A DNA stretch of 64,000 bases from positions 1 to 64,000 of the forward strand of contig JACQFZ010000068.1 in assembly GCA_016199745.1 (NCBI GenBank). Direction: 5' to 3'. The notes below the pieces were generated by a model. That model was not told the origin of the DNA. It searched no databases and saw only the letters and a program-made list of their open reading frames with translations. Both the position numbers and the translations under genes were made by a program. The stretch is from Gammaproteobacteria bacterium. Its GTDB lineage: Bacteria > Pseudomonadota > Gammaproteobacteria > Acidiferrobacterales > Sulfurifustaceae. Every line of letters starts with the position of its first letter. Position 1 is the first letter of the stretch. Positions 34,199 through 43,196 of this stretch are shown here, piece by piece.

Positions 34199-35842
34199 TT
34201 AGGTAAACCTCGCTTGCCCCAGGAATAAATGCGACATCGCCGTCGGTTTTACCCCGACCACATTCTTCGCCGTTACCGCGAGGAAATCGTAGAAGTAACC
34301 GAAGATGGCCGGCGTCTCGTCCAATAATAGCCGCTGAATTTCACCTGCGGCGGTGCGTTGTGACGATGTATCGAGCGCAGCGACGTAATTGGTGACCAGC
34401 CGATCGTATTCCTTGTTCTTGAAGTGCGCCGAGTTCCAGGTGCCGTCGCTTTTGAGCGGCGCGCCCAAAACAACGTTGGGAACACCACGATGTCCGTAGT
34501 CGGTAATTCCTAAAACCGAATCGAGCCAGTCGGATTCGCCGTAAACGGCCTTACCGTAGTAAGCGCTCTGATCTTTAACGTTGAGCGTGATGTTGATACC
34601 AATTTTCTTGGCGGCGTTTTGGATCAGTACCGCGTATTCGGGAATCTCTAGATACTTTTCGGTGGTCAGCGTTACATTGAATCCATCTTTTGCGCCTGCT
34701 GCCGCCATCAGCTGTTTAGCCTTCTGAATGTTTTCCGCGCGTTGCGGTACGGAAGTATCGGTCGATGGGAATGCTGGTGCAAATGGGCTGTCGTTGCCGA
34801 GGCTCGCCAGGTTCTGGAACAGCCCTTGAATTATTTTTGGGCGATTCAAGCAAAGCGCCAGTGCCTGACGCACGCGCTTATCGGTGAATGGTGCCATGTC
34901 GGTGCGCATGTGGACTTGCGAATGTGCGCTCGACTTCAGGCGAATGAGATTGACGTCGGGATCCTTCAGGAGACCACGTGCCTTTAACACCGAGATCTGC
35001 TGGATGACGTCGACTCGCCGCCCTTGAAACGCGAGGATCTGCGCTTGCGCGTTGTCGAAAAAACTAAATTCGACGCGTTCGACAAGCGCCTTCATGCCCC
35101 AATAATCAGGATTACGTACAAACGATACACCGACTTTCGGCGTATATTTTTCGAGCTTGAACGGGCCGGTACCGATGAAATTTTTCTCGAAGTCGCCGGC
35201 ATAGTCGGCCGGCAAAATGATGGAGTTATAGTTGTCGGACGAGACTAGGTAGGGGAAGTTACCGTTAGCGGCGTCGAGCTGGAACTCAACGGTGAAATCG
35301 TCAACTTTGCGCACGCTGCCTTTGCTGAGCACGTCTTTGAAAACGGACAGAGCGCTGGAGGCGTTCGCCGGATCGGTCAAGCGATCGAAAGTGGCAACGA
35401 CATCATTGGCGGTCATGGCCTTGCCGTTGTGAAACTTAACGCCTTTGCGGAGCTTGAAGGTCCACACCTTGCCGTCGGTGCTGGGCTTCCAGCTGGTCGC
35501 AAGCACCGGCGTCAGTAACAAGTCGCCTCCCGAGTTCACCAAGAACTCGCCGGTCTGGCACAGCAACACCAAACCCCCGGTGTCTGATACTTTGATCGGA
35601 TCGATCGTGGCGGTCGGCGCTGTCGAGGCAACGCGCAAGGTGCTACTGGTAGCGGCGCGAGCAGCAGTCGGACTCAGGGCGACGCCGATACCACCGACGA
35701 GCGAGGTCATGCCGAGAACACTTGCGTGGCGCAACAACTGGCGCCGCGTAAGGTGGCCGGCGAGATAGTCATCGATCAAGCTGTTTTCGATGTCGTTGCT
35801 TTGATGGCGGAGCTGTTCCAGGATCGGGTCTTTCTTATGCAC
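34199..35842 (-). CDS. ABC transporter substrate-binding protein, family 5, with Tat-type signal
   Basis: This 547-residue periplasmic binding protein of the extracellular solute-binding family 5 has an unusually long leader: about 30 hydrophilic residues, then TRRQLLRHASVLG with paired Arg33-Arg34 and a hydrophobic stretch ending SPTAARA near residue 63. This fits twin-arginine export better than Sec. The mature part has the family features VWTFKLRKGVKFHNGKAMT and DLLFRIRL-independent lobes with FIGTGPFKLEKY. It leads the importer operon and is divergent from soxBDAG, with the palindrome at 35987-36012 between them. That context suggests N-methylated amino acids or related compounds as cargo, by inference. 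Confidence 0.85.
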   Translation of the reverse strand: MHKKDPILEQLRHQSNDIENSLIDDYLAGHLTRRQLLRHASVLGMTSLVGGIGVALSPTAARAATSSTLRVASTAPTATIDPIKVSDTGGLVLLCQTGEFLVNSGGDLLLTPVLATSWKPSTDGKVWTFKLRKGVKFHNGKAMTANDVVATFDRLTDPANASSALSVFKDVLSKGSVRKVDDFTVEFQLDAANGNFPYLVSSDNYNSIILPADYAGDFEKNFIGTGPFKLEKYTPKVGVSFVRNPDYWGMKALVERVEFSFFDNAQAQILAFQGRRVDVIQQISVLKARGLLKDPDVNLIRLKSSAHSQVHMRTDMAPFTDKRVRQALALCLNRPKIIQGLFQNLASLGNDSPFAPAFPSTDTSVPQRAENIQKAKQLMAAAGAKDGFNVTLTTEKYLEIPEYAVLIQNAAKKIGINITLNVKDQSAYYGKAVYGESDWLDSVLGITDYGHRGVPNVVLGAPLKSDGTWNSAHFKNKEYDRLVTNYVAALDTSSQRTAAGEIQRLLLDETPAIFGYFYDFLAVTAKNVVGVKPTAMSHLFLGQARFT

Positions 35843-35986
35843 GGATTGCCTCCTAATGCTTGGTTAGTACGTTAGTTATGACTTGACGACGAACCCTTCC
35901 GATCGGTCATTCCGGCAGACACAAATCTACGCCGCGCCGACCCCTGGACAAAATGCTGAGCGAATATCTCGAAATCTCATAACACA

Positions 35987-36012
35987 ATTATTCGATAGCG
36001 CTATCTAATATA
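35987..36012. promoter_or_regulatory. 26-bp palindromic operator candidate, copy 3 (importer operon / soxBDAG)
   Basis: This copy has left arm ATTATTCGAT, the fully symmetric centre AGCGCT and right arm ATCTAATATA. It lies 145 bases before the binding-protein gene on one side and 125 bases before soxB on the other, so it can serve both divergent promoters. It contains a CTAAT box. With the copies at 20215 and 30006 it defines a three-site set. Confidence 0.65.
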
Positions 36013-36136
36013 GTGATTCTCGCAGGGGTGATTATCTGCATGTCTTTTTTAGATGGAATGATCTGAAATTTGAGTTGGTCGGGCACGAGTGCCGTTATTA
36101 AGCTCGCGTGATTGAAGGCACCGGCGCTCATCTCCG

Positions 36137-37390
36137 TTGAAATACTCCCTGCTGTCCCTAGCCAAGTCGGCATTTTATGGACACCGGTGTTGGCCGCGCG
36201 CCTGGCGCGACCCCGAACCGAAGTCCGAATACGACGTCGTCATTATCGGCGGCGGCGGGCACGGCCTGGCGACTGCTTATTATCTTGCCAAGGAGCATGG
36301 CATACGGAACGTCGCCGTCCTGGAAAAAGGCTGGATCGGCGGCGGCAACGTCGGTCGTAATACGACGCTGGTGCGCTCGAATTACTTGCTGCCGGAAAAC
36401 ATTCGGTTTTATGAGCATTCGTTGAAACGTTGGGAATCGTTGTCGCAGGAGCTCAATTTCAACGTGATGCTGAGTCAACGCGGGGTGCTCAATTTGTTTC
36501 ATACCGACGGCCAGCGCGATGCCGCCGTCCGCCGCGGTAATGCATTGCGCCTTGCCGGTGTCGACGCCGAATTGCTCGAGCAGCGGCAGGTACAGCAGAT
36601 GGTGCCGATACTCGATTTCGACCACGGACGGTTTCCAATTTTGGGGGGGTTGCTGCAGCGTCGTGGCGGTACCGCGCGTCACGATGCCGTCGTTTGGGGC
36701 TATGCGCGAGCCGCCGATCAGCGCGGTGTCGACATCCTTCAAAACTGCGAAGTCACGAATATCGAGCACAGCGGCGGTCGCGCGGTAGCGGTGCAAACGA
36801 CACGCGGACGAATTAAGGCTCGCAAAATCGCCATTGCGGTTGCCGGTCACACATCGGCAGTGGCGCAGATGGCCGGATTATCGTTGCCGATCGAAAGTCA
36901 TTTGTTGCAGGCGTTCGTCACCGAAGGCATCAAGCCATTGATCGACACCGTTGTTACTTTCGGTGCGGCGCATTTTTACATCAGTCAATCCGACAAGGGC
37001 GGGCTCGTATTCGGCGGCGACCTCGACGGCTACAACAGTTATTCGCAACGCGGCAGTCTTGGCAGCTTCTTCGAAGAGACGCTGTCGAGCGCGATGTCGC
37101 TGATCCCATGTCTTGGCCGCTTGCGCGTGTTACGCCAGTGGGGCGGTGTCATGGACATGACCATGGACGGTAGTCCGCTTATTTGTAAGACGCCGGTTGG
37201 CGGCCTCTATTTAAACGGCGGTTGGTGTTACGGCGGTTTCAAAGCGATCCCAGGTTCCGGTTGGTGCTTTGCGCACACGATCGCCAAGGACGAACCGCAT
37301 CCACTCAATGCGCCGTTCACGATGGAACGTTTTCGCGATGGCCGGTTGTTGAACGAAAAGGGTGCCGGCCCGTATCCCTGGGCGCATTAG
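36137..37390 (+). CDS. soxB: Sarcosine oxidase beta subunit
   Basis: This 417-residue flavoprotein is the catalytic subunit of heterotetrameric sarcosine oxidase, which oxidises sarcosine to glycine and 5,10-methylene-tetrahydrofolate. The FAD fold is seen in YDVVIIGGGGHGLATAYYLA, followed by GWIGGGNVGRNT. The segment GGTARHDAVVWGYARAAD contains the His that carries covalent FMN in the family. The start is a TTG; it is chosen because the preceding residues (SAFYGHRCWPRAWRDPEPK) match the typical SoxB N-terminus and no ATG fits. It begins the order B-D-A-G usual for this enzyme. Confidence 0.93.
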   Translation: MKYSLLSLAKSAFYGHRCWPRAWRDPEPKSEYDVVIIGGGGHGLATAYYLAKEHGIRNVAVLEKGWIGGGNVGRNTTLVRSNYLLPENIRFYEHSLKRWESLSQELNFNVMLSQRGVLNLFHTDGQRDAAVRRGNALRLAGVDAELLEQRQVQQMVPILDFDHGRFPILGGLLQRRGGTARHDAVVWGYARAADQRGVDILQNCEVTNIEHSGGRAVAVQTTRGRIKARKIAIAVAGHTSAVAQMAGLSLPIESHLLQAFVTEGIKPLIDTVVTFGAAHFYISQSDKGGLVFGGDLDGYNSYSQRGSLGSFFEETLSSAMSLIPCLGRLRVLRQWGGVMDMTMDGSPLICKTPVGGLYLNGGWCYGGFKAIPGSGWCFAHTIAKDEPHPLNAPFTMERFRDGRLLNEKGAGPYPWAH

Positions 37391-37398
37391 GAGTCGGC

Positions 37399-37674
37399 AT
37401 GCTTCAGATTCGTTGTCCGTGGTGTGGTGTCCGCGATGAGACCGAGTTTCAGTACCGCGGCGATGCCACGATCAAGCGCCCGCCGGCGGACGCATCCGCG
37501 GATATGTTCTACGAGTACGTGTATACGCGCACTAACCCTAAAGGTTGGCAACAAGAGTATTGGCATCATTTGTCGGGTTGCCGGCGCATGGTCAAGGTCG
37601 TGCGGCACACGCTGACGCACGCGATTGCGGCGACCGGTTGGCCCAGTGATGCGTTGGAAACCCCGTCCGCATGA
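37399..37674 (+). CDS. soxD: Sarcosine oxidase delta subunit
   Basis: This 91-residue subunit begins IRCPWCGVRDETEF and contains a later His and Cys in HHLSGCRRM. Together they form the single zinc site (three Cys and one His) of SoxD. An AGGAG ribosome binding site follows the soxB stop directly. The stop overlaps the soxA start (ATGA). It is needed for assembly of the tetramer. Confidence 0.93.
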   Translation: MLQIRCPWCGVRDETEFQYRGDATIKRPPADASADMFYEYVYTRTNPKGWQQEYWHHLSGCRRMVKVVRHTLTHAIAATGWPSDALETPSA

Positions 37675-40622
37675 CACAACCCTTTCGTTTGTCAACCGGC
37701 GGTGCGATTCAGCGCGACCATCCGGTTTCGTTTCAGTTCGACGGTCGTCGCTATACCGGTTACCGCGGCGACACATTGGCATCGGCACTGCTCGCCAACG
37801 GCATTCATCTCGTGGGTCGTAGTTTCAAGTATCACTGCGCCCGCGGCGTACTCACCTGCGGTTCGGAAGAGCCGAATGCGCTCGTGGAGCTGCGGCGCAA
37901 CGCCCGCCGTGAACCGAATACACGCGCGACGACGATCGAGCTTTATCACGGTCTCGACGCGAGCAGTCAAAATCGTTGGCCGAGCTTGCGGTTTGATCTG
38001 TTGTCGCTGAACGTATTGGCAGCGCCGTTGCTGGTCGCCGGTTTCTATTACAAAACGTTCATGTGGCCGGCGTCATTCTGGGAACCGGTCTACGAACGAT
38101 TGATTCGCCGTGCTGCCGGCCTCGGTCGGGCAGCTCGTGAAGCCGATGCCGATAGCTACGAATCCTGCCATCGTCATTGCGATGTGCTCGTTGTCGGTGC
38201 CGGACCGGCTGGAATCGCGGCGGCGCTGAATGCTGCACGCCAGGGTGTGCGTGTGCTGCTGTGTGATGAAAATGCGTCACTGGGCGGGCGCCTGCTGTAC
38301 GAACGTGATCTCGTCGATGGAAAACCTGCCGTTGATTGGTTGGCACATAAGGTACAGGCGTTCAGTCGCTTTCCGAACTTGTGCGTACTCCGGCGGACGA
38401 CAGTCTTCGGTGCCTACGATCACAACGTTTACGGTGCGGTCGAACGCGTTGCCGATCACGTGTCGCAGCCGCTGCCCGGACAACCGCGTCAACGGCGCTG
38501 GACAATACGAGCGCAGCGCACCGTGATTGCGACTGGCGCGCATGAGCGACCGTTGGTGTTCCCGGGTAACGATTTACCGGGCGTGATGTTGGCCTCGGCG
38601 GTACGTGCTTATGCCAATCGTTTCGCCGTTGCCGTCGGGCGTCGTGTTGTCGTCGTGACTAATAATGATGATGCCTATCAAACCGCCATCGACTTAACGG
38701 TTGCCGGTATCGCCACGCCGCTGATCGTCGATACGCGCCAGCGATCTGGAATGATTGCCGATGTTGCCCGCGCCGCTGGCATAGACGTGCGTACCTCGAC
38801 CTTGCCAAAACGCGCCGTCGGTGGTCGACGCGTGCGGGCGTTGGAGCTGATGACGTCGGCCGGTCAGCCGGCCGGGCGTGTTGCCTGCGATTGCCTGGCG
38901 ATGTCGGGCGGTTTCAATCCGGTCGTACATCTGGCGAGTCAGCAAGGTGCGAAACCTACTTGGTCGGAACCGGCGGTCGGCTACGTTCCCAGCGCCGATC
39001 TGCCGCAAGTGCATGTCGTGGGTGCCGCGCGCGGCGTGTATGCATTGGCGGATTGTTTGCTCGATGGCGAAGGTGCTGGCAGCGGCTATGTGTCGGCAGC
39101 GCGGCCGTTGGCCGGTTACGGCGACGCGCAACCGCCGCAACCGTTGTGGTCGGTGGCGGCGAACGGCAAAGCATTCGTCGATTTTCAAAACGACGTCACG
39201 CTCGCCGACCTCGAATTGGCCGCGCGCGAAGGCTATGTATCGCCCGAGCATGCGAAGCGTTACACCACGCTCGGCATGGCGACCGATCAAGGTAAGACCT
39301 CCAACATCAATGCGCTCGGCATTCTCGCGCAAGTGCAGGGCAAAGCGATCTCGGCAATGGGCCCGGTAACGTATCGACCGCCGTATACGCCGGTTGCGAT
39401 TGGCAGCTTCGCCGGTCACCGACGTGGTCACGACTTCTTGCCGATCCGGCGCACCGCGATGCAGCAATGGCACGAGCGCGCCGGTGCCGTATTCATACAA
39501 GTAGGGCATTGGTTGCGCGCCGGTTACTACCCGCGGCCCGGTGAGACACCGCAACAAACGATCGATCGCGAAACGACGGCGGTACGCACGACCGCCGGGC
39601 TGTGCGATGTGTCGACGCTCGGCAAGATCGAGTTGTTCGGGCCGGACGCTGTTGAATTTTTAAACCGCTTGTACGTTAACGGTTGGTCCACACTCGCCGT
39701 TAACAAAGCGCGTTACGGATTAATGTTGCGCGAAGATGGCTTTGTGTTCGACGACGGCACCGTAACACGGTTGGGCGATGAACACTTTTTTATCACCACA
39801 ACGACGGCCAACGCCGGCGCGGTGTTGGCGCACATGGAGTATTGCCACCAATGCGTGTGGCCGGATCTCGACGTCGCGTTCTGCTCCGTGACCGAGCAAT
39901 GGGCGGCAATGTCATTGGCCGGGCCACGGGCACGCCGTGTCTTGGCACGTGTGGTCAGTACTGATGTTTCTAATGAAGCGTTGCCATTCATGGGCGTCGT
40001 CAAAACCATGATCGATAATGTGCCGGTACGAGTTTTCCGAATCAGTTTTTCCGGTGAGTTGGCTTATGAGATCAATACACCCTGGGGTTTCGGTCAAGCC
40101 GTGTGGGAGCGGTTGATGGCGACCGGCGCCGATCTCGGACTCGTTCCCTATGGCCTGGAAGCGCTCAATGTGTTGCGCATCGAGAAGGGCCATGTGACCG
40201 GCGCCGAGATCGACGGCCGCACGACCGCTGCCGATCTCGGTTTTGCGCGGATGATGAACGACAGGAAAGACTTCATCGGCCGTATGCTGGCGAAACGCCC
40301 TGGGCTGGTCGACCCAATACGACCCGCGCTGGTCGGTATTAAAGCGGTCGATGCGACCGTGCGTTTGCGATCGGGCGCGCAGATCACATTGCCTACGACG
40401 GCGAGCGCCGCGTTGTCGACGCAACCCTCGTTGGGCCACGTAACATCAGTTGCATTTAGTCCCACGTTGAAGCGGTGGATTGGTCTAGCGCTGGTTGCCG
40501 ATAGCAGGGCACGCATCGGTGAACACTTGTATGCAAGCTCTCCGCTTCACCATGAAGCAACACCGGTAGAAATCGTCGAGCCTTGCTTTATCGATCAGGA
40601 CGGGAGGCGTTTGCATGCGTGA
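37671..40622 (+). CDS. soxA: Sarcosine oxidase alpha subunit
   Basis: This 983-residue subunit has an N-terminal ferredoxin-like fold with CARGVLTCGSEEPNA and a Rossmann domain CDVLVVGAGPAGIAAALNAA that binds NAD in the family. The C-terminal GcvT-like region binds folate and accepts the one-carbon unit (LCDVSTLGKIELFGPDAVEF, ISFSGELAYEINTPW). The length is typical of SoxA (about 970-1000). It overlaps soxD at its start and soxG at its end. No serine hydroxymethyltransferase or formyl-folate gene is attached here, unlike in many sox operons. Confidence 0.94.
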   Translation: MTQPFRLSTGGAIQRDHPVSFQFDGRRYTGYRGDTLASALLANGIHLVGRSFKYHCARGVLTCGSEEPNALVELRRNARREPNTRATTIELYHGLDASSQNRWPSLRFDLLSLNVLAAPLLVAGFYYKTFMWPASFWEPVYERLIRRAAGLGRAAREADADSYESCHRHCDVLVVGAGPAGIAAALNAARQGVRVLLCDENASLGGRLLYERDLVDGKPAVDWLAHKVQAFSRFPNLCVLRRTTVFGAYDHNVYGAVERVADHVSQPLPGQPRQRRWTIRAQRTVIATGAHERPLVFPGNDLPGVMLASAVRAYANRFAVAVGRRVVVVTNNDDAYQTAIDLTVAGIATPLIVDTRQRSGMIADVARAAGIDVRTSTLPKRAVGGRRVRALELMTSAGQPAGRVACDCLAMSGGFNPVVHLASQQGAKPTWSEPAVGYVPSADLPQVHVVGAARGVYALADCLLDGEGAGSGYVSAARPLAGYGDAQPPQPLWSVAANGKAFVDFQNDVTLADLELAAREGYVSPEHAKRYTTLGMATDQGKTSNINALGILAQVQGKAISAMGPVTYRPPYTPVAIGSFAGHRRGHDFLPIRRTAMQQWHERAGAVFIQVGHWLRAGYYPRPGETPQQTIDRETTAVRTTAGLCDVSTLGKIELFGPDAVEFLNRLYVNGWSTLAVNKARYGLMLREDGFVFDDGTVTRLGDEHFFITTTTANAGAVLAHMEYCHQCVWPDLDVAFCSVTEQWAAMSLAGPRARRVLARVVSTDVSNEALPFMGVVKTMIDNVPVRVFRISFSGELAYEINTPWGFGQAVWERLMATGADLGLVPYGLEALNVLRIEKGHVTGAEIDGRTTAADLGFARMMNDRKDFIGRMLAKRPGLVDPIRPALVGIKAVDATVRLRSGAQITLPTTASAALSTQPSLGHVTSVAFSPTLKRWIGLALVADSRARIGEHLYASSPLHHEATPVEIVEPCFIDQDGRRLHA

Positions 40623-41178
40623 GTTAACGCGCACCTATCCGTTGCACGGTATCGATGAGTCCGCCGGCCCCGGAAACAGGCCGGCATCGTCGGGCGTAAC
40701 GATCGCGGAGCGTTGCGATATCGAAACCTGGCAAGTGTTAGCGCGCCGTTACCAGAGCGATGCCGTCGCCAACGCGTTGGGAATATCGGCGACGCCGGGA
40801 CGCGTGACACTCGATTATCGTTTTACCGCGTTGCCGCTCGCGCCGGGTTATTGGATGTTACTCACGAGTAACGGCAAAAGTCTGATGCACGAGATCAATA
40901 CACGCGTAGACGGGCTCGCCTACGTCAGCGATCAAAGTCATGCGCGAGTGGTGTTGCGATTGTCCGGTCCGAAAGCGCGGACTGTGTTGAGTAAAGGTTG
41001 CCGCCTAGATTTGGACGGCGAAATATTCGCTACGGATTCTTGCGCACAAACTTCTATTGCCGAAGTATCCACGCTGATCCATCGCGTTGACGACGCGCCT
41101 TCGTATGATTTGATTGTGCCGTCTGGATATGCGTGCGCGTTCTGGCATTGGCTGGTTATGTCAGCCGGCGGAGTTTAG
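40615..41178 (+). CDS. soxG: Sarcosine oxidase gamma subunit
   Basis: This 187-residue protein matches SoxG in size and place. Visible family-like parts are LDYRFTALPLAPGYWMLLTS and the central VLRLSGPKARTVLSKGCRLDLD, which in related proteins contacts the folate domain of SoxA. It overlaps the soxA end by eight bases. It completes the four-subunit enzyme. Confidence 0.88.
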   Translation: MRELTRTYPLHGIDESAGPGNRPASSGVTIAERCDIETWQVLARRYQSDAVANALGISATPGRVTLDYRFTALPLAPGYWMLLTSNGKSLMHEINTRVDGLAYVSDQSHARVVLRLSGPKARTVLSKGCRLDLDGEIFATDSCAQTSIAEVSTLIHRVDDAPSYDLIVPSGYACAFWHWLVMSAGGV

Positions 41179-41571
41179 TTAGCGCTAATCATGCATGGAC
41201 TGGAATAAGTCGGGGTATTTTTAGCCGCGGGAAATGGGGAAGAAAATCCATCCGTCGTGAATGCTTTTGCCTATCTGTTCAGGTAATGCGCCCCGCTGGT
41301 GCCGATAGGCCACCTGGCGGATAAGGTTGAAGGAGAAGATCGAAGAGATCCCCACGGGATCGTTACTAGAATAAGCCTTTGCCTCTGTGGTATTACCTGC
41401 ATCTCGTCGTCGTTGAGGATCTTTTCACGCTTTTTTCACAACAGATCATTAAGGACCCTGCGATTAGGGCAGGCCGCGCACAATAGCAAGGGGAGACTTT
41501 GGTACTATTTAAAAAATTCTAAAAAGAACCGCTAATAGCGCTGAAAGGGAAGATGAAACGAGGGAGCTGGA
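41179..41571. other. Intergenic region between soxG and the sigma-54 activator gene
   Basis: This 393-base gap contains a small perfect palindrome TTAGCGCTAA just after the soxG stop and an AT-rich stretch before the activator gene. No clear promoter hexamers, RNA gene or coding frame was recognised. It marks the border between the amine-catabolic region and the contractile injection locus. Confidence 0.5.
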
Positions 41572-42537
41572 ATGATTGGACAGTCCACCGTTTTTCTCGA
41601 CACGCTGGCATTAATAAGCAAGATCGGCCGTTGCGATGCGCCGGTGTTGATCGAAGGTGAAACCGGTACCGGTAAGGAATTGGCGGCACGTGCCATTCAC
41701 TACGGCAGCGCTCGCCGCGAAGGTCCGTTTATCCCGGTGAATTGCGGCGCCATTCCGGATGCATTGATCGAGAACGAGCTCTTCGGGCACAAGCAAGGCG
41801 CGTACACCGATGCGCGGCGCGATCACGAAGGCTTAGTTGGTAACGCGCAAAACGGTACGTTGTTCCTCGATGAAATCGACGCGTTGACGCCGAAAGCACA
41901 AGTCACGCTGCTGCGTTTCCTGCAAGACCAACAATACCGGCCGTTAGGTGGGGCCGATGTGCGCCATGCGAGTGTGCGCATCGTCGCTGCCAGCAACGCC
42001 GATATCGATGTGTTGGTCGAGCGCGGCAACTTTCGATCGGATCTATTGTTCCGCATCCGGCTCATGGCATTAAAGCTGCCGCCGCTACGCCAACGATCGG
42101 GCGACGCGGCGTTGTTAGCCAATCACTTTCTGCACGCCTGTGTCGCTCGCTTCGGTCCCGAGAAGATCATCAATCCGGAAACGCTGCAATGGTTCGAGCG
42201 CTATTCTTGGCCGGGTAACGTTCGCGAGTTAGAAAATCTCATTTGTCGTGAATACTTGCTCGCCGACGGCAACAACATCTGTATTCAGCCGCCGGCGCTG
42301 CTGAATGGCGAGCGCCGCGTGCGATCGGATCGGCGACGATTGAGTTTCGAAACCGACAGCTTTCATCAAGCGAAAAATAAAGCGATCGCCGAATTCGAGC
42401 GTCGCTATCTCGAGGCGGTGCTGCTGGTGACAGAGGGCAACGTAACGCGCGCTGCTAGCATGGTCGGCAAAGAGCGGCGCGCTTTTGGAAAATTATTGAA
42501 GAAATATGGGATCGATCGATTGAGCTACGCCGAATAG
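41572..42537 (+). CDS. Sigma-54-dependent transcriptional activator without sensory domain
   Basis: This 321-residue enhancer-binding protein starts directly with the AAA+ domain: Walker A GETGTGKE at residues 29-36 and Walker B GTLFLDEIDAL with Asp100-Glu101. WPGNVRELEN is intact, and a Fis-type helix-turn-helix occupies the last 45 residues (GNVTRAASMVGKERRAFGKLL). No receiver, GAF or PAS domain precedes it. The sigma-54 contact loop reads GAYTDA at residues 76-81 instead of GAFTGA. It lies just upstream of the contractile injection genes, whose first gene has a sigma-54 promoter at 43197-43213. It is therefore the likely activator of that locus, with activity perhaps set by its level or by a partner protein. 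Confidence 0.88.
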   Translation: MIGQSTVFLDTLALISKIGRCDAPVLIEGETGTGKELAARAIHYGSARREGPFIPVNCGAIPDALIENELFGHKQGAYTDARRDHEGLVGNAQNGTLFLDEIDALTPKAQVTLLRFLQDQQYRPLGGADVRHASVRIVAASNADIDVLVERGNFRSDLLFRIRLMALKLPPLRQRSGDAALLANHFLHACVARFGPEKIINPETLQWFERYSWPGNVRELENLICREYLLADGNNICIQPPALLNGERRVRSDRRRLSFETDSFHQAKNKAIAEFERRYLEAVLLVTEGNVTRAASMVGKERRAFGKLLKKYGIDRLSYAE

Positions 42538-42779
42538 CGCCTGCCGATATTAAGTCCTTGGGGCACCGACGACCCAGTAGTGGGTCATCGCGTGCTTTGC
42601 CCAATTAGTTCGTCCCGTTGTTTCGATCGGCCGACATTCCGCGGGTTCGGCCGCGGGCGGGTGGGTTTCTATTCGCCCGGTTTTCTTTCGCGGCATGAAG
42701 TTTCACCGCGCATTTTCGCTTTGATGAAGTTGGCCCACCGATTGCTGTGTTGCCTCGATCAGCGATCGAGAGGGCGAGT

Positions 42780-43037
42780 GTGAGCGACAACGAAACCGCG
42801 ATCTCCGTGTTATGCGACAAGATATCGCGTTATCTCAGCGATCATCCACTGGCGGTAGACAGCGTCAATGGCATTGCCCGCTGGTGGTTAGGCAATCCCG
42901 CGGTAGCGATCGACCCGTGGTTGATTCAAGCGGCGCTCAATGAGTTGATAAAACAACAGCGTATCGCTTGTCGGGTACAGCGCGACGGTACCGTGCTTTA
43001 TTTTTCCATCGCCGGAAATAATCCGGGTCAGATGTAA
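42780..43037 (+). CDS. Small winged-helix-like hypothetical protein
   Basis: This 85-residue protein starts at a GTG preceded by a purine-rich GAGAGGGCGA. It was not recognised as a named family. Its predicted order, helix (ISVLCDKISRYLSDHP), helix (VNGIARWWL), helix (PWLIQAALNELIKQQRI) and a final strand pair, is that of a small winged helix. It lies between the sigma-54 activator and its probable target promoter. It could be a co-regulator or DNA-binding partner of the injection locus, or unrelated. Confidence 0.55.
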   Translation: MSDNETAISVLCDKISRYLSDHPLAVDSVNGIARWWLGNPAVAIDPWLIQAALNELIKQQRIACRVQRDGTVLYFSIAGNNPGQM

Positions 43038-43196
43038 CCCATCAGCGCGCAAACGGCGCGCGCACCCGCTTTACCGAATCGAAATCGCATTTTGCCGGTT
43101 TCCATCGTCTTGGCCGCTGGGTCTAAACACACCCGTCTCGTCTGTCATCGGAAATATTTCGCGCGGTAAACCCTGCAAATTTAGTGGATCAGCGTG

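Noticed and set aside
42580-42783. Plus-strand open frame of 67 codons between the activator and the winged-helix-like gene
   Set aside because: No ribosome binding site and no recognisable domain; it overlaps the better supported gene at 42780.
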